Below, one piece after another: positions 15,695 to 23,346 of a DNA stretch of 36,118 bases. The stretch spans positions 1-36,118 of the forward strand of contig CALULC010000006.1 of NCBI GenBank assembly GCA_944321385.1. The letters run 5' to 3'. The notes beneath the pieces were generated by a model. It was not told the origin of the DNA. It did no database searches and saw only the letters and a list, made by a program, of their open reading frames with translations. The number at the start of each line of letters is the position of its first letter. The first letter of the stretch is position 1. This stretch comes from an uncultured Atopobiaceae bacterium (lineage in GTDB: Bacteria > Actinomycetota > Coriobacteriia > Coriobacteriales > Atopobiaceae). The position numbers and the translations under genes were made by a program.

Positions 15695-15949
15695 ATGCTC
15701 GAGATTCCGTGCGACATCACCGATCCCATCGGCCTCCACGTCCAACTCGCCGTGCTGCTTGCAAGCGAGGTCCAGAGGTGGCGCAGCCGCGTGACCCTCG
15801 AATACGCCGGGCGCGTGGTAGACGCCTCCCAGCCGCTCGAGATGATGATGCTCGGTGTTCGCTCGGGCGAGCACGTGGTCGTGCGCGTTCAGGGCCCGGA
15901 CGAGACCACCGCCGCGGAGGCCATCCGCAAGATTATGGCGTCGTTCTAG
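15695..15949 (+). CDS. HPr-like phosphocarrier with altered active site
   Basis: An 84-residue protein with the length and pattern of HPr, the small PTS phosphocarrier. The active-site histidine is at exactly position 15 (PIGLHVQLA), and the hydrophobic pattern LEYAGRVVDAS, MMMLGVRSGEHVVVRVQGPDE fits the fold to the end. The conserved GLHARPA reads GLHVQLA, so Arg17, needed for efficient phosphotransfer, is Gln, and Pro18 is Leu. The regulatory Ser46 is Gln46. The start is ATG 15695 behind GAGAGGA; earlier in-frame ATGs lack a site. It is a lone gene, not beside EI. It may be a regulatory or specialised paralog beside a normal HPr elsewhere. Confidence 0.8.
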   Translation: MLEIPCDITDPIGLHVQLAVLLASEVQRWRSRVTLEYAGRVVDASQPLEMMMLGVRSGEHVVVRVQGPDETTAAEAIRKIMASF

Positions 15950-16002
15950 CGCTCAGTCCGGGCGCGGTGCTGGCAAAATAGCCCGCTGGCATCCCTTCTG
16001 TT

Positions 16003-16127
16003 GCATCGTCTGTGTTTTTTGGCCAACTTCCAAAATACAGACGATGTGGGCAACTCTCTGACCTGCGGCGACTTCTCCGGACGCATCGTCTGTATCTGAT
16101 GAAACCGCCAAAAAACACAGACGATGC
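16003..16127. repeat. Private-word set C with 80-bp super-period
   Basis: CATCGTCTGT occurs forward at 16004 and 16084 and inverted at 16037 and 16117. Each forward/inverted pair is separated by exactly 23 bp and the pairs repeat at 80 bp. The outermost arms (16003-16023 and 16107-16127) are perfect 21-bp complements, including the TTTTTTGGC / GCCAAAAAA end, while the inner arms are diverged. It lies between the convergent HPr-like and LOG genes. Confidence 0.92.
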
Positions 16128-16180
16128 GCGTTGACGCGCTTCATTGGGCTTCAATACAGCACAGCGAGGCCCCGCCGCAC

Positions 16181-16939
16181 CTACCGCCGGATCTCCGAGA
16201 GCGCCACACGCACTGCCTCGTCTTCGTCATCGGTCACTACAACGAGCTCCGGGTCGAGCGGCGAGATATTGCCCGCCTCGCGCACCGTCCCCTCAATCCA
16301 ATCCATGAGGCCGCCCCAGTACTCAGAACCAAAGAGCACCACCGGCACGCGCGCCACCTTGTGCGTCTGCACGAGCGTGAGCAGCTCAAATGCCTCGTCG
16401 AGCGTTCCAAAGCCACCCGGAAACACCACCGCGCCGCTGGAATACTTCACAAACATGGTCTTGCGGACAAAGAAGTAGCGAAAGGTCATGCCGAGGTTGA
16501 CCCACTTGTTGATCTCCTGCTCGTGCGGCAGCTCAATCCCCAGCCCCACGGACTTGCCGCCCGCGCGGGCAGCACCGCAATTGGCAGCCTCCATGATGCC
16601 GGGACCACCGCCCGTAATCACGGCCGCACCCGCCTCTGCCAGCTTGCGCCCCACGTGCCTCGCAGCACGATACATCGGATCCGTACGTGGCGTGCGTGCC
16701 GAGCCAAAGACGGTTACCGCCGGCCCCAGCTCAGCGAGCGCGCCAAAGCCGTCCACAAACTCCGCCTGTATGCGCAGGACGCGCCACGGGTCCATGTGCA
16801 GCCAGTCGGTCGAGTCCTCCGGAGCGAGCAGGTTGCCGGTCGTTGTGCTGGTTGGGATCATTTGCCCGCGAAGAATCACGGGGCCGCGATGGTAGGTGGT
16901 GCCCAATTCCTCGTCGTGCACATTCTTCTCGATAGACAT
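16181..16939 (-). CDS. LOG-family protein (TIGR00730-type)
   Basis: A 252-residue Rossmann-fold protein of the LOG (lysine-decarboxylase-like) family, many members of which are nucleoside 5'-monophosphate phosphoribohydrolases. The two diagnostic motifs are present: VITGGGPGIMEAAN near residue 115 and VVFPGGFGTLDEAFE near residue 180 (PGGxGTxxE). AVTVFGSART marks the first strand. The start is ATG 16939 behind GAAGGAGAGGGC; a longer reading to 17005 has no site. The ~60-residue N-terminal extension (RGQMIPTSTTT, LLAPEDSTDW) is typical of the longer actinobacterial form. Substrate unknown. Confidence 0.88.
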   Translation of the reverse strand: MSIEKNVHDEELGTTYHRGPVILRGQMIPTSTTTGNLLAPEDSTDWLHMDPWRVLRIQAEFVDGFGALAELGPAVTVFGSARTPRTDPMYRAARHVGRKLAEAGAAVITGGGPGIMEAANCGAARAGGKSVGLGIELPHEQEINKWVNLGMTFRYFFVRKTMFVKYSSGAVVFPGGFGTLDEAFELLTLVQTHKVARVPVVLFGSEYWGGLMDWIEGTVREAGNISPLDPELVVVTDDEDEAVRVALSEIRR

Positions 16940-17055
16940 GCCCTCTCCTTCTTTCCGGGAGAACCACGATACTTCGCCGGCATCAGCGTCGGGTAAGCGC
17001 CTCATGGTGGTTGTGTACCCGTTTTATCCGCTACCGAGAAGGGCACAGCCCCGGT

Positions 17056-19410
17056 CTACCCCAGACCGAGCGCCATCCCCACCAGGCGCACCACTAGAGC
17101 CACGACCCACGCCACGCCGCACTGCATGGCAACGACGGCCCACATCATGCGCGTCCCCAGCTCGGCCTTCACCGCGGACACCGCTGCCACGCACGGCGTG
17201 TAGAGCAGCGTGAACGTGAGGAACGCAAAGGCCGTGAGCGGCGAGAAGAGCTCGGGCAGCCCCGCCGTTGACCCGCCCATGAGGACCGTAAGCGTTGCCA
17301 CGACGTTCTCCTTGGCACCAAAGCCGGCCGCCAAGGCCGCCGCCGCACGCCAGTTGCCAAAGCCGAGCGGGGCGAAGAGCGGCGCCAGCAGGGCGCCCAG
17401 CGCGGCGAGCATGCTCTGGGACTGGTCCGACACCACGTTCAGGCGCACGTCAAAGGTCTGCAGGAACCAGATCACCACACTCGCCACAAAGATGATCGTG
17501 AACGCCTTGGTGGCAAAGCCCTTGGCCTTGTCCCAGGCCAGACGCGCCACGGTGCGCGGGGCGGGCATGCGGTAGTTGGGAAGCTCCATCACAAAGGGCA
17601 CCGGGTCACCGCGGAAGGCCGTCCCCTTGAGCACAAGCGCCACGAGAATGCCCACCACGATGCCCATGAGGTAGAGCCCGATCATCACAAGCGGCGCGCA
17701 CTCCGGGAAGAAGGCAGCCGAGAAGAGCGCGTAAACCGGCACCTTGGCCGAGCAGCTCATAAACGGCGTGAGCATGACCGTCATCTTGCGGTCGTGCTCG
17801 GAAGGCAGGGTGCGCGTGGCCATGATGGCGGGCACGCTGCAGCCAAAGCCGATGAGCATGGGCACAAAGCTCCGCCCGGAAAGGCCCAGGCGTCGCAGCA
17901 GCTTGTCCATCACAAAGGCCACGCGCGCCATGTAGCCGGAGTCCTCGAGGATAGAGAGCAGGATGAAGAGCACCACGATGATCGGCAGGAAGGAGAGCAC
18001 CGAACCCACGCCGGCAAAAACACCGTCTATGACCAGGCTGTGCACCACGGGATTGAGGCCAAAGGCCGTGAGCGCGGCGTCCGCCTGGGCCGTCACCCAG
18101 TCGATGCCCAAGGCGAGAAGATCGGAGAGCCGCTGGCCCACCACGTCAAAGGTGAGCCAGAAGACGAGCGCCATGATTCCGATGAACACCGGGATGGCCG
18201 TGTACTTACCCGTGAGAATGCGGTCGGCCGCCACCGATCGCGCGTGCTCGCGGCTCTCGTGCGGCTTTACCACGCACTCGGCGCAGATGCCCTCGATGAA
18301 CGAGAAGCGCATGTCCGCGAGGGCCGCCATGCGATCGCGTCCGCTCTCCCCCTCCATCTGCGTGATGATGTGCTCCACGGCGTCGAGCTCGTTCTGGTCC
18401 AACCCGAGAGCATCCATCACCAGGGAGTCGCCCTCGATGAGCTTGGTGGCAGCAAAGCGCACCGGCAGGTTGGCCGCTGCGGCATGGTCCTCGATGATGT
18501 GGCAGATGCCGTGGATGCAGCGGTGAAGGGCTCCGTGGTCCGGGCCGTCCGCCGCACAGAAGTCCACGCGGCCCGGGTGCTCGCGGAAGCGCGCCACGTG
18601 CAGCACGTGCTCCACGAGCTCGGAGATGCCCTCCTCGCGCGCCGCGGAGATGGGCACCACGGGAATGCCGAGCGCGGCCTCCAGGCGGTTCACGCTCACC
18701 GTGCCGCCGTTTGCCGTGAGCTCGTCCATCATGTTGAGCGCGAGCACCATCGGCCGGTCCAGCTCCATGAGCTGGAGCGTGAGGTAGAGGTTGCGCTCGA
18801 TGTTGGTGGCGTCAACGATGTCTATGATCGCGTCTGGGTCGTCCTCGAGGATGAAGCGGCGACTCACCACCTCCTCGCTCGTGTACGGCGAGAGCGAGTA
18901 GATGCCGGGCAAGTCCGTGACCGTGACCTCGGGGTGGCCTTTGATCTGCCCGTCCTTGCGGTCCACGGTCACACCCGGGAAGTTGCCCACGTGCTGGTTC
19001 GCACCCGTGAGCGCGTTGAAGAGCGTGGTCTTGCCGCAGTTCTGGTTGCCCGCCAGCGCCAGGCTCAGCGGACGGCCCTCGGGTATGGCCTTGCCGGCCG
19101 CGCGCGGCGCGTACTTCTCGCCAATGGCGGGGTGCTCGGCGGCCTCCAGGCGCTCGCGTCCCTGCGGGAGGTCGTGCATGTCGTGCACCTGCGTGAGCGC
19201 GATGTGCGCCGCGTCGTCCTGGCGCAGCGTGAGCTCGTAGCCGCGCAGGCGTATCTCCAGCGGGTCGCCCATGGGGGCGCGCTTCATGAGCGTGACCTCC
19301 ACGCCCGGCGTGAGGCCCATGTCGAGGATGTGCTGGCGCAGCGACGGCTCGTCGCAGTCAACCGACGCAACGATCGCGTCCTTGCCAATCTCCAGCTCGT
19401 CCAGGTTCAT
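17056..19410 (-). CDS. feoB: FeoA-FeoB fusion, ferrous iron transporter
   Basis: A 784-residue inner-membrane Fe(II) importer with FeoA fused to its N-terminus. Residues 1-75 are the FeoA SH3-like domain (LRQHILDMGLTPGVEVTLMK; PLEIRLRGYELTLR). The G-domain follows: G1 GNQNCGKTT (about residue 121; many FeoB have GNPN), G2/G3 with FPGVTVDRKDG and DLPGIYSLSPY, and G4 NMMDE. The Gate/Core membrane part contains LVFWLTFDVVGQRLSD, RSFVPMLIGFGCSVPAIMAT and a second Gate with CAAVSAVK-like sequence. The start is ATG 19410 behind GAGGGGGG. It is divergent from the DXS-like gene across 196 bp. No FeoC follows. Confidence 0.95.
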   Translation of the reverse strand: MNLDELEIGKDAIVASVDCDEPSLRQHILDMGLTPGVEVTLMKRAPMGDPLEIRLRGYELTLRQDDAAHIALTQVHDMHDLPQGRERLEAAEHPAIGEKYAPRAAGKAIPEGRPLSLALAGNQNCGKTTLFNALTGANQHVGNFPGVTVDRKDGQIKGHPEVTVTDLPGIYSLSPYTSEEVVSRRFILEDDPDAIIDIVDATNIERNLYLTLQLMELDRPMVLALNMMDELTANGGTVSVNRLEAALGIPVVPISAAREEGISELVEHVLHVARFREHPGRVDFCAADGPDHGALHRCIHGICHIIEDHAAAANLPVRFAATKLIEGDSLVMDALGLDQNELDAVEHIITQMEGESGRDRMAALADMRFSFIEGICAECVVKPHESREHARSVAADRILTGKYTAIPVFIGIMALVFWLTFDVVGQRLSDLLALGIDWVTAQADAALTAFGLNPVVHSLVIDGVFAGVGSVLSFLPIIVVLFILLSILEDSGYMARVAFVMDKLLRRLGLSGRSFVPMLIGFGCSVPAIMATRTLPSEHDRKMTVMLTPFMSCSAKVPVYALFSAAFFPECAPLVMIGLYLMGIVVGILVALVLKGTAFRGDPVPFVMELPNYRMPAPRTVARLAWDKAKGFATKAFTIIFVASVVIWFLQTFDVRLNVVSDQSQSMLAALGALLAPLFAPLGFGNWRAAAALAAGFGAKENVVATLTVLMGGSTAGLPELFSPLTAFAFLTFTLLYTPCVAAVSAVKAELGTRMMWAVVAMQCGVAWVVALVVRLVGMALGLG

Positions 19411-19606
19411 GCATATCCCCCCTCGTTCTTGTCGCCCGCAATTTTAGCGTTACCAAACCCTCCGGAGGGAGTGAATGCACCGCGTCTTTGCAGCGTGGGG
19501 AGGCGCTTTGTCCCGGGGCCGCCTTTTCCGCATATGTGACACAACTTCCGGCCAAAAATATGAGATGCTAGAGAGCCATACCGGACATCGAGGAAGAGAG
19601 GGCACC
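19411..19606. promoter_or_regulatory. Divergent promoter region, feoB / DXS-like gene
   Basis: A 196-bp gap. TAAAAT on the minus strand (19443-19448) may be the feoB -10. I looked for an IdeR/DtxR or Fur box and found only a weak resemblance (TTAGCGTTACCAAA), not enough to call. Confidence 0.35.
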
Positions 19607-21376
19607 ATGTATCTCGAGCACATCAGCTCGCCTGACGACGTGCGTGCCCTCCCCGCCTCCGCGCTCCCCTCCCTTGCAGACGAGATACGTGCTGCGATTG
19701 TCTCTTCAACCGCAGAGATCGGCGGCCACACCGCCTCCAACCTGGCGACCGTCGAGCTCGCCATCGCCCTGCACCGCGTCTTCAAGACGCCGGAGGACAA
19801 GATCGTCTTTGACGTCTCGCACCAGACCTACGCGCACAAGATGCTTACCGGGCGCGCGCCCGCGTACTTAGACCCGTCGCGCTACGGAGAGGTCTCCGGC
19901 TTTGCCAACCCCAGCGAGTCCCCGCACGACCTCTTCTCCATGGGGCACACCTCCACGTCCGTGAGCCTTGCCTGCGGCCTCGCCCACGCGCGTGACGTCG
20001 CTGGCGAGAAGTACGATGTGGTCGCCATCATCGGCGACGGCGCGCTCTCCGGCGGTCTTGCCTTCGAGGGCCTCGACAACGCCGCCGAGCTTGACACCGG
20101 CCTCATCGTCATCGTAAATGACAACGAGTGGTCGATCGCCCCCAACCGCGGCGGCATCTACCGCAACCTCGCCGAGCTGCGCGCCACGCGCGGCGCCTCG
20201 GAGCACAACGTCTTTCGCGCCCTCGGGCTGGACTACCGCTACCTCGAGGCCGGCCACAACATCGCCGCGCTCGAGGACGCCCTGCGCGAGCTGCGCGGAA
20301 CGGACCACCCGGTGGTCCTCCACATCCACACCGAGAAGGGCCACGGCTACGAGCCCGCCCGGAGCAACCCGGAGAGCTGGCATCACGCCGTCCCCTTCGA
20401 TGTCTCCACCGGCGTTGTCCGCCCCGGCGCGACCGCCCATCCCGCGGACGAGAACTACGCCAACGTGACCGGCGCCCTCCTGCTGGACTGGATCAAGACG
20501 GACCCGCGCGTCGTTGCCGTGAACGCCGCCACGCCCTACATCATGGGCTTCACGCCCGAGCTCCGCGAGCTGGCGGGAGACCGCTTCGTTGACGTGGGCA
20601 TCGCCGAGGAGCACGCCGTGAGCTTTGTTACCGGCCTCGCGCGCGGCGGAGCCCGCCCGGTCCTCGGCATCTACGCGACCTTCCTGCAGCGGGCCTACGA
20701 CCAGCTCTGGCACGACCTCTGCCTCAACGGCGCAAACGCGACGATCCTCGTCTTTGGTGCCTCAGCCTTTGGCACGACCGATGCCACCCACCTCGGCTTC
20801 TTCGACATCCCGATGCTCGGCGCCATGCCCGGGCTCACCTACCTAGCCCCCACCTGCATCGAGGAGTACCTCGACATGCTCTCCTGGTCGATCGGGCACG
20901 AGGGTGGTCCGGTGGCCATTCGCGTCCCCGTGGCAGACGTGGCCTCGCGGCCGGACTTTGCCCAGGCGGAGGACTACACCCATGGCTGGGAGACCCTGCA
21001 CGAGGGCTCCGACGTGGCGATTCTCGCCCTCGGGGACTTCCTCTCCCTCGGGGAGCGCGTGACGGACGAACTGGCGACGCACGGCGTGGACGCCACGCTC
21101 GTGAACCCCCGACTGGCGACCACCCCGGACGAGGCACTTCTTTCCGAGCTTGCCGAGAAGCACCGCGTGGTGGTGACACTCGAGGACGGCGTTCTGGACG
21201 GCGGCTTTGGCGAGCGCTGCGCCCGCGTGCTCGCCGCTCGTGACGACGTCCGGACGCTCTGCTATGGTCTCCCCCTCGCCTTCGTGGACCGCTACGACCC
21301 CAGCGATCTTCTCGCCAGCTGCGGCATCACCGTCGAGAAGATCACGAAGGACGCACTGGAAGCGCTGGGGCTCTAG
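19607..21376 (+). CDS. dxs: 1-deoxy-D-xylulose-5-phosphate synthase-like enzyme
   Basis: A 589-residue thiamine-diphosphate enzyme of the DXS/transketolase family; DXS joins pyruvate and glyceraldehyde-3-phosphate at the start of the MEP isoprenoid pathway. Visible: GGHTASNLATVELAIALHRV, FDVSHQTYAHKMLTGR, the ThDP motif IIGDGALSGGLAFEGLDNA to IVNDNEWSI, and FVDVGIAEEHAVSF with the catalytic Glu; a transketolase C-terminal domain ends it. It is shorter than classical DXS (about 620-640), and FSMGHTSTSVSLACGLA replaces the usual GAGHSSTS segment, as in a short DXS-like subgroup in Firmicutes. It may therefore be a paralog. Start ATG 19607 with AGGAAGAG upstream. It ends 5 bp from the opposing gene. 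Confidence 0.8.
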   Translation: MYLEHISSPDDVRALPASALPSLADEIRAAIVSSTAEIGGHTASNLATVELAIALHRVFKTPEDKIVFDVSHQTYAHKMLTGRAPAYLDPSRYGEVSGFANPSESPHDLFSMGHTSTSVSLACGLAHARDVAGEKYDVVAIIGDGALSGGLAFEGLDNAAELDTGLIVIVNDNEWSIAPNRGGIYRNLAELRATRGASEHNVFRALGLDYRYLEAGHNIAALEDALRELRGTDHPVVLHIHTEKGHGYEPARSNPESWHHAVPFDVSTGVVRPGATAHPADENYANVTGALLLDWIKTDPRVVAVNAATPYIMGFTPELRELAGDRFVDVGIAEEHAVSFVTGLARGGARPVLGIYATFLQRAYDQLWHDLCLNGANATILVFGASAFGTTDATHLGFFDIPMLGAMPGLTYLAPTCIEEYLDMLSWSIGHEGGPVAIRVPVADVASRPDFAQAEDYTHGWETLHEGSDVAILALGDFLSLGERVTDELATHGVDATLVNPRLATTPDEALLSELAEKHRVVVTLEDGVLDGGFGERCARVLAARDDVRTLCYGLPLAFVDRYDPSDLLASCGITVEKITKDALEALGL

Positions 21377-21381
21377 GGGTT

Positions 21382-23319
21382 TCAGGCGTCCGACACGCGC
21401 GCCTGGAGCTCGGAGCGCACCTCCTCGACGGTGGCAACCGTGTCCTCGACGCCAAGCTGACTGGTCGAGTCGTACTGCACAAAACCATAATCTATGAGCC
21501 AATAGAAATATGAGGTTGCATACAGCTCGTCTAGGATGTCTCCGCGACGCTCGTAGTCGACCTTCTCTCCGTCGTAGTATTGGAACGGCTTGTCGCTCTC
21601 GTCTGTGTGGAAGGACTCCGAGAACTCGTGGACGACTCCGATCTCTCCCTCGTCCGTGAGGCCAACAAAAATCATCTCATTTTTGCCCTCAACAAGCAGG
21701 CGCCCGGTGTCTGGGTCGGACATCGTTATAAGTAGGAGGCCGCCGGCATACGAGACGGAGGGATGGCTCTGGTAGACCATCTCGCCCTCATCTGATTCCT
21801 CGTTGTATTCCCAGATTTCTAGATAGTAGGAATCCCAATTGGCAAGGTACTCGCCCGCCTCCCCGACCTCGTCACCAGCCCAGTAGACAACTACGAGGCG
21901 ATCCTCACCGTCCCCAAAGTCAAAGAGGCCGGCAAAGCACACGCCGTGCGCGTTCGCCATGTCAGTCTCATCACGCGTTATTCCCGGCTCACCGTGCTCC
22001 TTGATAAGACCGTCGAGCACATCGAGAAAGGCCTTGGAGGCTTTGACCTGGGCATCGGGCTCGTCTGCTGTGTCCGACACGCGCGCCTGGAGCTCGGAGC
22101 GCACCTCCTCGACGGTGGCAACCGACTCCTCGACAGTGGTGAGCGCGCCCTCCATGCTCGACCCCAAGAGCAGATACGCCGACCCAAACCAATCCCCCTG
22201 CGTGAACTCGTCCTCGAGCTCGTGATAGCGCTCGGAGCTCACCTCGTTGCCGTCCACGTAGTACGTGGGCGACGTCGTATATTCCCCAGAGACGGAGAAC
22301 TTGCTCACGACACCGATCTCTCCGCTCTCGGTTATTCCAACGTATTCGCGGAAGGACTCGTCTCCCCAGTGCCAGGAGCGCACAAATGTCTTGCCGTCAC
22401 CGGGCTCAAACAGACTGAGGAAGTACCACCCGCCGTTCGACACGTCGGGCTCCCCTCCCCTATAAACCATTTCGGCGACATCCGACGCCTCGTCATACTC
22501 CCAGATTTCTATGATGTAGTTCTCGGAGAGGCCGTCGTAGTCCTGAGGCCCCCCAATCCAATCCTTGGCGCAGTAGACTACGAGCAGGCGCTCCTCACCG
22601 TCGCCAAAGTCAACGAGCTTGGCGAAGCACAGGCCATTGGCATAGGCAAATCCAGTATCGTCGTACGCCACGGCCGGCTCGCCATGCTCCTCGATGAGGC
22701 CGTCGAGCACGTCGAGGAACGCCCCGGCGGCAAGAGCCTCCGTGTCCTCACCGGCATCTTGCTCCGGATCGGGGGCCACCATCACCGTCACGGTCTCAGG
22801 CGCCTCTGGGGCGTCCTTCTCGTAGTTCACAAACAGGTCGTTTGCCTCACCGGATTCCGACTCGACTACCTGCATCTCGTAGACGCCGTCGTCAAGCTCG
22901 CCAAACTCCTCCATTTTGAAGCCATCCCCGCCCTCTATCGCAAGCTCGGGAAGAGATGTCACGTCAATTGGGGACCCGTCGCTTGACGAGCCCTGAACCA
23001 TTCGGACGACGCACCCCATGATCGGGGCGCCATCCTCCGATGCGGGAATGATGACGGTCACCCCTCCAACCGTCACGGGGTTCTCGGCGTCGGAGCGGAC
23101 CGCTCCCCCAGAGCCGCCCAGGACACCTCCGACCCAAAGGGCGGCCACGATCCCGCAGACTGCAATGACCGCAAGGCAGACGGCGATGACGACCTTCCAG
23201 CGACGGTTGGCCGGGGCCTTTGTTGCGCTCTCTTGCTGCGAATCGGGCACCTGCTCACCACATGCCGTGCAGAACTTGGCGTTCTCTTTGAGCGCGGCGC
23301 CGCATTTTTGACATATCAT
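21382..23319 (-). CDS. Zinc-ribbon membrane protein with duplicated extracellular domain
   Basis: A 645-residue protein, not a family I know. An N-terminal zinc ribbon (ICQKCG, then FCTACGEQ) lies on the cytoplasmic side, followed by one membrane segment (about 42-68) and an acidic extracellular part. A domain of about 228 residues occurs twice, each copy starting FLDVLDGLI-EHGEP and ending VATVEEVRSELQARVSD. The coding DNA of the ends is an exact 53-bp direct repeat 684 bp apart, so the duplication is recent or kept similar. Between ribbon and repeats is a Gly-rich beta segment (VGGVTVIIPAS). The start is ATG 23319 (a GTG precedes it). It is third in an operon of zinc-ribbon proteins; role possibly envelope sensing. 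Confidence 0.8.
   Translation of the reverse strand: MICQKCGAALKENAKFCTACGEQVPDSQQESATKAPANRRWKVVIAVCLAVIAVCGIVAALWVGGVLGGSGGAVRSDAENPVTVGGVTVIIPASEDGAPIMGCVVRMVQGSSSDGSPIDVTSLPELAIEGGDGFKMEEFGELDDGVYEMQVVESESGEANDLFVNYEKDAPEAPETVTVMVAPDPEQDAGEDTEALAAGAFLDVLDGLIEEHGEPAVAYDDTGFAYANGLCFAKLVDFGDGEERLLVVYCAKDWIGGPQDYDGLSENYIIEIWEYDEASDVAEMVYRGGEPDVSNGGWYFLSLFEPGDGKTFVRSWHWGDESFREYVGITESGEIGVVSKFSVSGEYTTSPTYYVDGNEVSSERYHELEDEFTQGDWFGSAYLLLGSSMEGALTTVEESVATVEEVRSELQARVSDTADEPDAQVKASKAFLDVLDGLIKEHGEPGITRDETDMANAHGVCFAGLFDFGDGEDRLVVVYWAGDEVGEAGEYLANWDSYYLEIWEYNEESDEGEMVYQSHPSVSYAGGLLLITMSDPDTGRLLVEGKNEMIFVGLTDEGEIGVVHEFSESFHTDESDKPFQYYDGEKVDYERRGDILDELYATSYFYWLIDYGFVQYDSTSQLGVEDTVATVEEVRSELQARVSDA
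21388..22124. repeat. 53-bp exact direct repeat marking an intragenic duplication
   Basis: Copies at 21388-21440 and 22072-22124 (start GTCCGACACGCGCGCC), 684 bp or 228 codons apart. The rest of the two units is diverged at DNA level, so the identical end looks converted or selected. Confidence 0.9.
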
Positions 23320-23346
23320 CACAGCTCAACTCCGTTACCTTGGACT

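Noticed and set aside
19436..19460. IdeR/Fur box before feoB
   Set aside because: Only partial similarity to the consensus; not a convincing palindrome.
17794..19539. Long open frame on the plus strand opposite feoB
   Set aside because: It is the shadow of a well-conserved minus-strand gene: His/Val/Ala/Arg-rich composition, no domains. The same applies to long antisense frames at 416-1297, 3239-4816, 5829-7259, 10088-12496, 12498-14477, 27326-28825, 29605-30921, 32883-34583 and 34574-36004.
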